From Kalymmatonema hyalinum WJT4-NPBG1 (GTDB lineage Bacteria; Cyanobacteriota; Cyanobacteriia; Cyanobacteriales; Nostocaceae): a stretch of DNA of 64,000 nt. Under the pieces are notes generated by a model. That model was given only the letters and a program-made list of their open reading frames with translations. It did not search any database and was not told the origin of the DNA. The stretch lies in contig JAHHIB010000002.1 of NCBI GenBank assembly GCA_019359075.1, positions 62,001-126,000 on the forward strand, in the 5' to 3' direction. The position numbers were made by a program, and so were the translations under genes. Shown one piece after another: positions 55,486 to 64,000 of this stretch. Position 1 is the first letter of the stretch. Every line of letters begins with the position of its first letter.

Positions 55486-58400
55486 TTACTTGTGATACTG
55501 CTGATAAACTTTGAGGATTTGTTCAATCAATTGGGAATTTTGCTCTCGCTCAATCAAATCTGAGCAGGAGTAGTGGTATAAAATTTTGAGCCAACCCTCC
55601 CAATTCATCCCCCAAAGATGTTGAATTTGGTCAAAACCACCGCTGGCAATGAGTGTTCCATCTGTACTGAATGTGACTGCATTGACAGCTCCTTTATGTC
55701 CTTTGAGAAGCTTCTCTATCTTTTGATTTGTCGTATTCCAAAGTCGAATGCTGCTATCGGCACCGCCACTAGCAATGACGTTCCCATTTGGACTAAATGC
55801 AATTGTATAGATAGCTCCTTCATGCCCTTGAAGAATTGAGATTTGAACACCGCTTGAAACATTCCAAAGTCGAATCGTACTATCGGCACCGCCGCTAGCA
55901 ATGATGTTCCCATCTGGACTAAATGCAATTGTGTTAATAGCTCCTTTATGCCCTTGTTTAATAGCTTCTTCATGTTTAGGAAGGATTAAGATTGGAGCGC
56001 CACTTGAAACATTCCAAAGTCGAATAGTGCTATCCAAACCACCGCTAGCAATGATGTTCCCATCTGGACTAAATGCAATTGTGTTAATAGCTCCTTCATG
56101 TCCTTGTTTAATAGCTTCTTCATGTTTAGGAAGGATTAAGATTGGAGCGCCACTTGAAACATTCCAAAGTCGAATAGTGCTATCGGCACCACCGCTAGCA
56201 ATGACGTTCCCATTTGGACTAAATGCAATTGTATTGACAAACTTGTTATGCCCTCGAAGTATTTGGGTTGAATTATCTTGTAAGCTCCACAATCGAATTG
56301 TTTTATCAAAACTGGCGCTGGCAATAATTTTGCTATTTGGGCTAAAGATTACAGCGTTAACTGAATCCTCATGTTCTTTCAGAGTTTTGGAGATTAAGTG
56401 ATTCTTTAAATCCCATAGTTTAAGGGTGCAATCACTACTACTTACAATAAACCGCCCGTCTGGACTAAACGACATTGCTACAATATCTTCTTCGTGAATA
56501 TAAACTGGCTCTTGTACTTGAAGAACTGCTTCCACAGATCTACAAAAGCTTTCTTCAACTAAATCCAAGAGCTTTGTTGGAGAACGCTCTAAATTTATGT
56601 ATAAAGCTTGGATCGCTAATGAAAGTCCTTCCATTGGGTCGATAGAGAGTAGGCTAAGTGCTTTTCCCGCCTGTTTTCTTAGATCAGACTCGACCATAAC
56701 AACGCTGATTTGTGTTTCGTTAATATCACACTTTTGGTAAAATTCTTGTGAAGCAGAATCTAGTTCTGATATTAAGCTATTCCAATTAGCTCTTAATTTA
56801 GCTAAGAGAGTTCCCCTGATTAAATCTTCGTCCTTCCTTCCCTCTGTAACCCATAACCTTTGAGCATTTTCCAATCTATCTCGTAAATACCTTAGTTTGC
56901 GACTTTCCAAAAGCCATTCTGCATATCGTTCCCATCCGTTGATCAATGCTTCATGGGAGAGATCGATCCACTCCTCTTGTTGATCCTCTTTTCCGGCGAC
57001 GAGTAAACGAGCTTTGATGAGATCTTCCAATACGTCGCCTAACGCTTTGTGAGTTTCAGAGTCATCATTACCCATCGCCAATAACCTGCCTTTCGATTGT
57101 CGTTGGCGAGTATCTTTTTCTTGTTGTCCGGTTATCACCAGACGTAAAAAAATTCGTCTAATCCAGTCTTTCTCTGGCTCATCGCGCTCATCGCGCTCAT
57201 CGCGTCGGTTGGCAGGCATTTCTTCATCGTAATCTCGATAGTGATAGACTTGCTCAGCGTGCTGGTTTAACGCACCTGTAAGCCCTCCCAGTTTTTCGTA
57301 TTGTTCCAAAGTGAGGAGACGGCATGTGTGATCGCGCTTTTCCCACAGTGCTAACAAAGCAAATTGCAATAGGGGCAAACATTCTTTTTCTTGACTAATT
57401 TCCTTAAGTATTGCTCCTAGTAGACCTGTTTCTAATTGATAACCTTGTTTTTTTGCTGGTTCTGTTATTGCTTGCTCCAAATCAGCTCCAACTAATGGTG
57501 GCATATAAACTGCCTGTTCTTGAATCAACTGTGCCAGCGATGGATCGCGTAAACTTTCTTCAATAAAATCCGCCCGCATTGTGGTGATAACAGCTAACTT
57601 TGCTGTTTCTTCCTTCCCAAAAGCAGATGATAGAGGATATTGAGTTAACAATTCGATGAATCTGCGTCTCTCATCTTCCTCGGTACAAAGGGTGAAAATT
57701 TCTTCAAATTGGTCTATTAACAATAAAAAGCGTTCATTTTTGGGGAGATGGTCACGTATGTGACTTAAACCATGAGGATCATTGTCAATGAAGCTATTAA
57801 GTAGTTTGCTTTTCTTGGAACCCTGAAAAAAATCTTGAAAAACCGTCTCTAATTTCGCCAATGGTCTACGCCCTGGTATAATCGGCTCCAAGATTTTCCA
57901 ACCATTGTCTTCCAATTTGGGAATTAAACCTGCACGGACTACAGAAGATTTACCACTACCAGAAGTGCCAATTAGCTTAACAAACAAACCCAACTCTAAT
58001 TTTTGTTGGATGGTAGAAACTATTCGACTGCGACCAAAGAAGAATTCAACGTGTTGTTTATCAAAAGCTTCTAATCCGCGATAGGGACATTCCTCAGAAA
58101 CTTCTGTAGAAAGCACAGCTTTTTTAGGTGGATACCAAACTAAGGGTATTGATCGTCCTCCACCCATGTTGATTGGTTCTTGGCCACTCTGCTTAAGTTC
58201 CCGCGATATAAAGCTAAACAAGTCGGCGACATTCACTTCCCCAGTGGCTTCATCAGCCTTATCGTGAGATAATCCTCTCAAAACAGCTTGGGTAAAAATG
58301 CCTCCTTCGACATCTTCCCGCGCTTTTTCAAATTCACGAGAGGCAGTAATTAGGCAGTAGTCCTGTTTGCTGTAGAAATCGGGGAAACTTGACCTGATTT

Positions 58401-58854
58401 TTTCTAAAAAAGAACCAGAATAGCAGCAGTCTAGCAGTACCACTAAGCTACTAAGCTCAGATTTCTGTATTAAATCATTGAAGTCGTCAAACGAAATTGC
58501 ATTCTGTCCATCGCTGGTACAATCAAAGGTTGCCAGATAGCCCTTTTGTTTACCTGTCAGCGTTGGTGCTTCAAATCCATGTCCGGCAAAATAAATTAGT
58601 GCTTCGTGATTTTTTGCCTTCTTCAGCAGAAACTCCCTCAGTGCTAAACCCAGTTCCTTGCCAGTGAGCTTTTTGTCTGGCGCAACACGCTTGCAATTTT
58701 CACCCTTGATTAACTTATCAGGTAACGGCTGAACATTAAAGCGACCGTGTTCACGGAGTACCTGCGCTATGTTTTCTGCATCGGTGACAGCCTTGGGCAG
58801 GTTTCTAAAATTGTTATAGTTAGCAATGCCAATCACCAACGCATATCGAGCCAT
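55486..58854 (-). CDS. Caspase-like protease - STAND NTPase - WD40 protein
   Basis: 1122 residues in three modules. Residues 1-240 are a caspase-fold (peptidase C14) domain with His92 in FAGHGFE and Cys144 in LLDCCYSG, both intact. Residues ~257-790 are an nSTAND-type NTPase introduced by CPYRGLEAF, with Walker A GTSGSGKSS at 297-304 and Walker B LLLIDQFEE (Asp381). Residues ~790-1100 hold seven WD40 repeats, enough for one propeller. The architecture suggests that ligand sensing by the propeller oligomerises the NTPase and switches on the protease, as in prokaryotic conflict and cell-death systems. The protease target is unknown. It is divergent from the Trypco1-like gene, 75 bp away. Confidence 0.93.
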   Translation of the reverse strand: MARYALVIGIANYNNFRNLPKAVTDAENIAQVLREHGRFNVQPLPDKLIKGENCKRVAPDKKLTGKELGLALREFLLKKAKNHEALIYFAGHGFEAPTLTGKQKGYLATFDCTSDGQNAISFDDFNDLIQKSELSSLVVLLDCCYSGSFLEKIRSSFPDFYSKQDYCLITASREFEKAREDVEGGIFTQAVLRGLSHDKADEATGEVNVADLFSFISRELKQSGQEPINMGGGRSIPLVWYPPKKAVLSTEVSEECPYRGLEAFDKQHVEFFFGRSRIVSTIQQKLELGLFVKLIGTSGSGKSSVVRAGLIPKLEDNGWKILEPIIPGRRPLAKLETVFQDFFQGSKKSKLLNSFIDNDPHGLSHIRDHLPKNERFLLLIDQFEEIFTLCTEEDERRRFIELLTQYPLSSAFGKEETAKLAVITTMRADFIEESLRDPSLAQLIQEQAVYMPPLVGADLEQAITEPAKKQGYQLETGLLGAILKEISQEKECLPLLQFALLALWEKRDHTCRLLTLEQYEKLGGLTGALNQHAEQVYHYRDYDEEMPANRRDERDERDEPEKDWIRRIFLRLVITGQQEKDTRQRQSKGRLLAMGNDDSETHKALGDVLEDLIKARLLVAGKEDQQEEWIDLSHEALINGWERYAEWLLESRKLRYLRDRLENAQRLWVTEGRKDEDLIRGTLLAKLRANWNSLISELDSASQEFYQKCDINETQISVVMVESDLRKQAGKALSLLSIDPMEGLSLAIQALYINLERSPTKLLDLVEESFCRSVEAVLQVQEPVYIHEEDIVAMSFSPDGRFIVSSSDCTLKLWDLKNHLISKTLKEHEDSVNAVIFSPNSKIIASASFDKTIRLWSLQDNSTQILRGHNKFVNTIAFSPNGNVIASGGADSTIRLWNVSSGAPILILPKHEEAIKQGHEGAINTIAFSPDGNIIASGGLDSTIRLWNVSSGAPILILPKHEEAIKQGHKGAINTIAFSPDGNIIASGGADSTIRLWNVSSGVQISILQGHEGAIYTIAFSPNGNVIASGGADSSIRLWNTTNQKIEKLLKGHKGAVNAVTFSTDGTLIASGGFDQIQHLWGMNWEGWLKILYHYSCSDLIEREQNSQLIEQILKVYQQYHK
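55951..56190. repeat. Near-identical WD40 repeat duplication
   Basis: A 150-bp unit is duplicated almost exactly: the same text begins at 55951 and 56101. It encodes a 50-residue WD unit including the extra linker PKHEEAIKQ; the adjacent repeats are 41-42 residues long. Such identity indicates recent or ongoing repeat exchange. Confidence 0.85.
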
Positions 58855-58929
58855 ACTGTCTAACCAAGCATAGGGGCATTTTAGAGTATTATAACTAACA
58901 TAGTAATCCGCAATGACTTGAGGCTACCG

Positions 58930-59277
58930 ATGTCAGAAGTACAACGCCTAGTAATTAAAGACGATGGTGAAGAGTACGAGCTTTATATTCAGTCCAAAAC
59001 TGTCGCTGAGGTGCCAGACATAGACGACGAGGAAGAAGGATACCGTGGTATTGGCGATATTCTCCCCACAGTTAATATTCAGGAATTTCACGCCAAGCTT
59101 CGTGGTTATACCAAATTGGCTCTTGGGGCATTCAAAAATTTACCTGAAGCTGAAGAAGTCACAATAAAATTTGGTATCAAACTAGGTAGCAAAGTTGGCA
59201 TTCCTATTTTGGTTGAAGGTTCTAGTGAAGGCAACTTTGAGATTGAAGTTAAGTGTAAGTTTTCTGAGAAAAAGTGA
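58930..59277 (+). CDS. Trypco1-like (CU044_2847-type) small protein
   Basis: 115 residues from ATG 58930 (TTG 58918 is an alternative). The C-terminal half, ALGAFKNLPEAEEVTIKFGI followed by KLGSKVGIPILVEGSSEGNF, matches my recollection of trypsin-co-occurring domain 1. That is a small domain encoded next to proteases and STAND NTPases in bacterial conflict systems. The N-terminal half is acidic. It starts 75 bp from the caspase-STAND gene, facing away, so both probably share regulation. It could be an adaptor or sensor partner. Confidence 0.7.
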   Translation: MSEVQRLVIKDDGEEYELYIQSKTVAEVPDIDDEEEGYRGIGDILPTVNIQEFHAKLRGYTKLALGAFKNLPEAEEVTIKFGIKLGSKVGIPILVEGSSEGNFEIEVKCKFSEKK

Positions 59278-59408
59278 TAAAGAAATTATGCCAGGTTTGG
59301 TAGCTGACATCTTGTACTTAGAAAAAATAATGTATTTTTTACACTCAGTGATAAGCTAAAAGCCCTTATTTTAGCCATAAAAGCCAAGAAAAGTGATGTA
59401 ACTTTATT

Positions 59409-59768
59409 GTGCTGCTTTTCACTAAGCCCAGGTTTCTACGGAAAGTGCAAGATCTTTTGAAGTGGGTATGCTGGAAGCGCCAAGTCTACTTTGCCAAAGT
59501 AGACCATAGGGGGACAAGTCAAATGTGCCCTAATTGTGGAGCACATACCGGGAAGAAGGATTTGTCAGTTAGGACTCATCATTGTCCTGAATGTGGATAC
59601 ACCGTAGATAGGGATGTAGCAGCTGCACTAGTCATTAGAGCGGGAGGTGTCGAGTTAATTGCCGTCGGGCAAACGGTGAGTGAAATTGCCTGCGGAGGGG
59701 ATGCGTCGGGGACGATTCGCAATCTTGCTCTAGGTGGCACCCGAAGAAGCAGGAAACCGAAGGGGTGA
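59409..59768 (+). pseudogene. C-terminal fragment of a tnpB gene with intact zinc finger
   Basis: 119 codons. VQDLLKWVCWKRQVYFAKVD, then TSQMCPNCGAHTGKKDLSV and HHCPECGYTVDRDVAAALV. These are the C4 zinc finger and last RuvC Asp of a TnpB. The N-terminal three-quarters, with the first two catalytic acids, are absent, so it cannot cut DNA. Its cysteines contrast with the altered finger of the full-length TnpB at 18.5 kb. Confidence 0.85.
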
Positions 59769-59774
59769 CTCTTT

Positions 59775-59824
59775 GGAATCCCCATCAAGAGCCGTCAGGC
59801 AAGATGGGGAGGATGTCAATTGCG
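59775..59824 (+). mobile_element. Probable right end of an IS605-type element
   Basis: TCCCCATC (59779-59786) pairs with GATGGGGA (59813-59820), forming a hairpin just after the tnpB fragment. The following GGATGTCAA resembles the terminal words of IS200/IS605 right ends, where the guide-RNA scaffold is encoded. Confidence 0.55.
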
Positions 59825-59917
59825 AATAACTATAATCTTTGCTCTATACGTGCCTACGGTTTGGTAAGTTATACATAGCTTAAAAAAAAATGTAGTTATC
59901 GCAAACAAAGGACTACC

Positions 59918-61105
59918 TTGAGTTATAATCTTGACAGCATAGCCCCTCATGGTGGGCAATTGGTGAATCGCATCGCTACACCTGAGCAAAAACAAGTATT
60001 TCTCTCAAAAGCTGACTTTCTACCGCGAGTGCAACTTGATCAACGGGCGGTATCAGATTTGCAAATGATTGCAATTGGTGGTTTTAGTCCACTGACTGGT
60101 TTTATGAATCAGGAGGACTATAACCGCGTTGTTACAGAAATGCGGCTTGCAAACGGAACCGTTTGGTCAATTCCGGTTACGCTCTCGGTGAATGAGAAAG
60201 TCGCCGCCCCTTTAACAGAAGGTAGTTTGATTCGTTTAGATAATCCTGCTGGTCAGTATATCGGGGTCTTGGAACTTACAGAAAAATATCACTACGACAA
60301 GACCCGTGAAGCTATTCATGTTTATCGAACCAATGATTCAAACCATCCTGGTGTAAAGGTACTCTACAATCAAGGGTCTGTACATTTAGCAGGTGATGTG
60401 TGGTTATTAGAACGCGAGCCTCATCCTCTATTTCCAAAATACCAAGTTGATCCTGTCGAGTCTCGGCAGTTGTTTCAGGAAATGGGCTGGAAAACTGTTG
60501 TTGGGTTCCAAACTCGCAACCCTATCCACCGCGCTCATGAATATATCCAAAAGTGCGCTTTGGAAATTGTCGATGGTCTATTTTTGCACCCATTGGTTGG
60601 AGCGACGAAAGAAGATGATATCCCCGCAGATGTGCGGATGCGCTGCTACGAAATTTTGATGGAGAAATACTACCCACATAACCGCGTCCTTTTAGCAATT
60701 AATCCCTCGGCTATGCGTTATGCTGGTCCTCGGGAGGCAATTTTCCACGCTCTGATTCGCAAAAACTACGGTTGCACTCACTTTATCGTCGGACGGGATC
60801 ATGCTGGAGTAGGTAATTACTACGGTACTTATGATGCTCAGCACATCTTTGATGAGTTTAAGCCTGAAGAACTGGGCATTGTGCCGATGATGTTTGAACA
60901 CGCGTTTTACTGCACCCGTACCCAGCAAATGGCGACAAGTAAAACAAGCCCTAGTCTTCCGGAAGAGCGCATTCATCTTTCGGGAACTAAGGTGCGGGAA
61001 ATGCTGCGCCGAGGTGAGTTACCTCCACCACAATTTTCCCGTCCAGAGGTGGCGGCAGAATTGGCACGGGCAATGCAAATACCAGTCCATACTTACGATA
61101 TTTAA
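59918..61105 (+). CDS. sat: Sulfate adenylyltransferase (ATP sulfurylase)
   Basis: 395 residues starting at TTG 59918 ([18 protein letters not shown]); no in-frame ATG occurs before residue ~50, and the N-terminus is family-like, so TTG is the start. An AAGGA site lies upstream. It makes adenosine 5'-phosphosulfate from ATP and sulfate. Motifs: [17 protein letters not shown] (substrate loop), [19 protein letters not shown], and [13 protein letters not shown]. Standard length for the monofunctional prokaryotic type; no APS kinase domain. Confidence 0.95.
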   Translation: MSYNLDSIAPHGGQLVNRIATPEQKQVFLSKADFLPRVQLDQRAVSDLQMIAIGGFSPLTGFMNQEDYNRVVTEMRLANGTVWSIPVTLSVNEKVAAPLTEGSLIRLDNPAGQYIGVLELTEKYHYDKTREAIHVYRTNDSNHPGVKVLYNQGSVHLAGDVWLLEREPHPLFPKYQVDPVESRQLFQEMGWKTVVGFQTRNPIHRAHEYIQKCALEIVDGLFLHPLVGATKEDDIPADVRMRCYEILMEKYYPHNRVLLAINPSAMRYAGPREAIFHALIRKNYGCTHFIVGRDHAGVGNYYGTYDAQHIFDEFKPEELGIVPMMFEHAFYCTRTQQMATSKTSPSLPEERIHLSGTKVREMLRRGELPPPQFSRPEVAAELARAMQIPVHTYDI

Positions 61106-61205
61106 AGCACATTCCGGTCAAATAATACAGTATAAAAGGTTGTTTTACACTACAGACCTCAGCCCTATAAGCTATAGCTGATGGACTGAGGGCTGATAGC
61201 TAACT

Positions 61206-63404
61206 ATGAAGCGGCGAACGTTTTTACAAAGGTTTGGTTCCATACTCGCGGTATTGGGTGCGGCACAGAGTGAGTGGTTGAGTTTGGGAAATCGCTACTA
61301 CGAAGCTTTGGCACAACCTATACCGCGTAAATTGGCATTATTGGTAGGTATCAATCAGTACGCAGAATTTCCGGGTCTGCTCGGTTGTCTAACAGATGTG
61401 GATCTGCAAAGGGAACTTTTGATTCACCGCTTTGGTTTCCAACCCTCAGATATCATCTCGTTAACTAATGAAAAAGCGACGAGGGAATCTATCGAGACGG
61501 CTTTTTTCGAGCATCTGGTCAAACAAGCTAGACCTGATGATGTCGTCGTGTTTCACTATAGTGGCTACGGCAGTCGTGTCAAGTTGGAAATGCAAGAAAC
61601 AGAGCAAAACGCTCTCATTCCAGTTAATGGCAGAGATGACAAACAAGAAAATAAGTTTGTCAACTATCTGTTGGAAGAAACACTGCTGCTCATGTTGCGA
61701 TCGCTAGCTACAAATCACGTAACAGCACTATTGGATACGAGCTACTACACACGCTCCACCTCCCTGCCAACAGGGTTGCGAATTCGCGCCCGTCCAGTAG
61801 CAGGACAAGGTATCCTGTCAGCAGAAGAACTTGAGTTGCAACTGCAGCTACAGCAGCAGGTTGCCACAAAAGAGCCAGTAATTGTGCTGTCAGCAACCTC
61901 TGATCCCAAGCAATTGGCAAGGGAGGAGCAGTTGTCTGGTTTTAGTGCTGGATTATTTACCTACGCCTTAACGCAGTATTTATGGGAAGCCACACCAGCA
62001 ACGACAATTCAAGTCTGTCTTTCTCATGTGGGTGCTTCTGTCCAGCAGTTAGGAAGTACGAAACAGCAGCCAGCGCTATTGCTAGATAAGAAAAATCAGC
62101 TTTCTCGGACGCTGATAGCAGATATTTTGCATCCATTGAGCACCTTTGGCGCAGAAGGAGTCGTCACAGGAACTGAGGACGACGGGAAAACAGTTTTACT
62201 GTGGCTAGGGGGACTCCCTGCACAAGTCCTGGAATACTACGGAGTGAATTCACGACTGACTCTGGTGACAAAAGAAGGGTTAAATACACAGCTCGTTTTG
62301 CGATCGCGTGCAGGGTTAACAGCAAAAGCGCAAATTTTCAGTGTAGATGGAACCACTGCCCCACAAGTCGGGCAACTTGTTCAGGAAGCTGTGCGAGTTG
62401 TTCCCCGGAACATAAATTTAACAGTTGCTTTTGATACTGGACTAGAAAGAATTGAGCGGGTAGATGCGACAAGTGCCTTTGCAACAGTCGCCCATGTGTC
62501 AAACGTAGTAGCGGGAGAACAACCAGCGGATTATGTGTTTGGGAAACAACCAGAAGCGAAGAATAAAGATTTAGCAGCGACTAACTCTACGATGGTGTCT
62601 GTGAGTCGTTACGGTTTATTTTCTCTCGGTGGCGAACTCATTCCCAATACCGTTGGGGAAGCGGGAGACGCAGTAAAAGTAGCCGCGCAGCGGTTAGCGC
62701 CAAAACTACAAACCTTGCTGGCGGCAAAATTATGGCGACTCACACAGAATGCAGGATCTTCCCGCTTAGGGATCAAAGCAACATTAGAGATCATTGGCAC
62801 CCTTACGCCTCGGGCGCTGATACAACGAGAAACACTGCGAAGCCAAAGTCCCGAAACATCAAGCAAAAAAGCATTCAATGCTGAACTTGCAGAGATTCCC
62901 ACTGTAAGTGTCGGTAGTAAGATACAGTATCGAGTGGAAAATATGAGCGATCGCCCTGTTTATCTCATGCTGCTGGGATTAAATAGCAGTCGGACTGCGA
63001 TCGCTTTGGTTCCCTGGTACAAAAGTACTGAACCAGACTCATCGGAAGCCAAAGCAGTACTCAAAGATATGGTCATTTCTCCAGGGCAGACTCTGACGAT
63101 ACCACAAACAACACCTGGTTTTGAATGGGTGGTGCAAGAACCAACTTCCTTGAGTGAAACCCAACTTATTTTTAGTACTGCACCTTTTACCCAATCTCTC
63201 TCTGCTTTAGAAGCTGCTAAGCATCCCAAAGCAGAACAACAGCGCATACAGCCCTTGATCACCCCCTTAGAAGTCGCACAAGCTGTTCTGCAAGATTTGC
63301 ATAATGCCAGTGCAGTCAGCGATATGAACGGCACAGCGACTGACTCATATGTGTTGGATGTGAATAATTGGGCAAGTCTAAGTTTTGTCTATCAGGTGGT
63401 ATAA
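61206..63404 (+). CDS. Caspase-fold protein with substituted catalytic pair (YS pseudo-orthocaspase), Tat signal
   Basis: 732 residues. A twin-arginine signal (MKRRTFLQRFGSILAVLGAA) points to export of a folded protein. The caspase fold begins at LALLVGINQY. Where active enzymes read HYSGHG and DTCYS, this one reads HYSGYG (Tyr121) and LLDTSYY (Ser179), so both catalytic residues are replaced. The C-terminal part, with SVGSKIQYRVENMSDRPVYL and SPGQTLTIPQ, resembles the DUF4384 domain often joined to cyanobacterial caspases. A binding or regulatory role is inferred. It follows sat but need not be cotranscribed. Confidence 0.88.
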   Translation: MKRRTFLQRFGSILAVLGAAQSEWLSLGNRYYEALAQPIPRKLALLVGINQYAEFPGLLGCLTDVDLQRELLIHRFGFQPSDIISLTNEKATRESIETAFFEHLVKQARPDDVVVFHYSGYGSRVKLEMQETEQNALIPVNGRDDKQENKFVNYLLEETLLLMLRSLATNHVTALLDTSYYTRSTSLPTGLRIRARPVAGQGILSAEELELQLQLQQQVATKEPVIVLSATSDPKQLAREEQLSGFSAGLFTYALTQYLWEATPATTIQVCLSHVGASVQQLGSTKQQPALLLDKKNQLSRTLIADILHPLSTFGAEGVVTGTEDDGKTVLLWLGGLPAQVLEYYGVNSRLTLVTKEGLNTQLVLRSRAGLTAKAQIFSVDGTTAPQVGQLVQEAVRVVPRNINLTVAFDTGLERIERVDATSAFATVAHVSNVVAGEQPADYVFGKQPEAKNKDLAATNSTMVSVSRYGLFSLGGELIPNTVGEAGDAVKVAAQRLAPKLQTLLAAKLWRLTQNAGSSRLGIKATLEIIGTLTPRALIQRETLRSQSPETSSKKAFNAELAEIPTVSVGSKIQYRVENMSDRPVYLMLLGLNSSRTAIALVPWYKSTEPDSSEAKAVLKDMVISPGQTLTIPQTTPGFEWVVQEPTSLSETQLIFSTAPFTQSLSALEAAKHPKAEQQRIQPLITPLEVAQAVLQDLHNASAVSDMNGTATDSYVLDVNNWASLSFVYQVV

Positions 63405-63557
63405 AGTGTAAACCAAGAAAATCAAGGACTTATAACTTCCGCGCCAATTTTTTTGAAGTTCAGTAGTCATTGCGCTGCTGTTTCTTCCACAAAGATGATC
63501 ATGCACTAAGAGTTGATTTATAAAGTAAATCTTAAGTAGGGTGTGTTACGGCGCTTT

Positions 63558-63593
63558 GCCTAACGCACCGCCATATAGCATGGTGCGTTAGGC
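63558..63593. repeat. Palindromic interspersed repeat
   Basis: GCCTAACGCACC and GGTGCGTTAGGC form a perfect 12-bp stem with a 12-base loop; GCGCTTTGC follows each arm's outer side. This belongs to the common cyanobacterial family of GTGCGTTAGGCG repeats. Confidence 0.75.
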
Positions 63594-63739
63594 GCTTTGC
63601 TTGCTGTTTTTCGTTACAAATCATTGCTGCTGAAGGAATTGATGCGTTACGGCTGCGCCTAACACATCCTACGTTTAATTATGTCCGCTTACTTAATTAA
63701 GAATCAATATCGAAGCCAGTGTTCCTACAGCAAGCCTCA

Positions 63740-63775
63740 CAAGAGTAGAAAAGAAAAGTTTCTTTTCTACTCTTG
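63740..63775. terminator. 17-bp perfect hairpin between convergent genes
   Basis: CAAGAGTAGAAAAGAAA pairs exactly with TTTCTTTTCTACTCTTG with two bases between the arms. It lies between the stops of the YS caspase and the right-edge hydrolase, as expected for a shared terminator. Confidence 0.6.
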
Positions 63776-63844
63776 TCTAATCAGAGCGATCGCTCACTAT
63801 GTCATTGCCTATTACGTTCAACCATCGCCTTTAAAATACAGTTA

Positions 63845-64000
63845 TCAACTCCCCAAAAACTCTCGTATGTACTGATTGACTAATTGAGGCTGTTCCTGTT
63901 GTACCCAATGGCTACAGTTGGCAATATATTTAATTTGAAAGTCTTTCACATAAGCTTCTGTGCCATAGGTTAATTCCTTGCCAAGCGCGGTATCGTTTTC
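63845..64000 (-). CDS. C-terminal end of an alpha/beta hydrolase (5' part beyond window)
   Basis: 52 codons in frame from base 64000 to the TGA at 63845. The text YIANCSHWVQQEQPQLVNQY followed by IREFLGS is the closing segment of epoxide-hydrolase-like alpha/beta hydrolases; the His in CSHW is the catalytic one. The start and nucleophile lie to the right of the window. Confidence 0.82.
   Translation of the reverse strand, partial: ENDTALGKELTYGTEAYVKDFQIKYIANCSHWVQQEQPQLVNQYIREFLGS

Larger units (their letters stand above)
63405..63844. other. Intergenic region with palindromic repeats
   Basis: No supportable gene. Contains the palindromes at 63558-63593 and 63740-63775; the stretch 63530-63680 consists of GCGTTAGGCGCTTTGC-type repeat text. 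Confidence 0.6.

Noticed and set aside
63681..63875. 64-codon plus-strand frame at the right end
   Set aside because: It runs through a perfect hairpin and into the antisense of the alpha/beta hydrolase.

Overview
The window is a piece of a cyanobacterial chromosome, most likely from a filamentous, Nostocales-type species. The evidence is the very frequent HIP1 octamer (GCGATCGC), the crtP-crtB carotenoid pair, a NatB-like amino-acid binding lipoprotein, a cyanobacterial NlpC/P60 murein endopeptidase, a PEP-CTERM protein, orthocaspase-type proteins, WD40/STAND and pentapeptide-repeat proteins, an NRPS, and many short palindromic interspersed repeats between genes. No rRNA, replication origin, phage or CRISPR array is visible. 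Two tRNAs are present: Ser-GCT and Arg-ACG.

Layout. 1-1.3 kb: start of a large repeat protein on the minus strand (Gly-rich repeats, a glycine zipper, then LEA/apolipoprotein-like 11-mers), cut by the left edge. 1.8-12.4 kb: assorted metabolic genes (VOC protein, membrane-anchored methyltransferase, MBL hydrolase of different base composition, SDR, metallophosphoesterase with a helical insert, ABC exporter, alpha/beta hydrolase, zinc-ribbon Ser/Thr kinase). 13.9-18.1 kb: crtP-crtB, tRNA-Ser and a NatB-like lipoprotein. 18.2-20.1 kb: a solo TnpB with a divergent ribbon-helix-helix-like gene. 20.1-21.0 kb: a beta-barrel-like envelope protein.

22-35.4 kb is an exopolysaccharide cluster: a WecG-type transferase, a minus-strand block (glycosyltransferases, a GH5 lipoprotein, an O-antigen ligase/Wzy-like polymerase), a 0.5 kb divergent control region, then Wzc-like co-polymerase/kinase, Wzx-like flippase and a GT2. 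Together these can build, flip, polymerise and export a polymer. 35.4-38.1 kb holds two signal-less peptidoglycan-type enzymes, start to start, and a GtrB-like transferase. 38.4-42.7 kb: NHL/PEP-CTERM protein, HxlR regulator, MFS transporter, tRNA-Arg, moaC and a DUF2795 protein. 42.9-44.2 kb is a gene graveyard with a broken hsp20 and an adenylation-domain remnant. It precedes a one-module NRPS (C-A-PCP-TE, 44.3-48.5 kb) whose substrate pocket lacks the usual Asp. Then come nnr, a SPOR-like protein and mnmA.

53.5-59.3 kb is the best candidate for an undescribed system: a pentapeptide-repeat protein with an unrecognised C-terminal domain, a caspase-STAND NTPase-WD40 protein, and a small Trypco1-like protein divergent from it. 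Degraded tnpB fragments lie on both sides. After it come sat, a second caspase-fold protein whose catalytic His/Cys pair reads Tyr/Ser, and the 3' end of an alpha/beta hydrolase at the right edge. All assignments come from reading the sequence; no database search was run.
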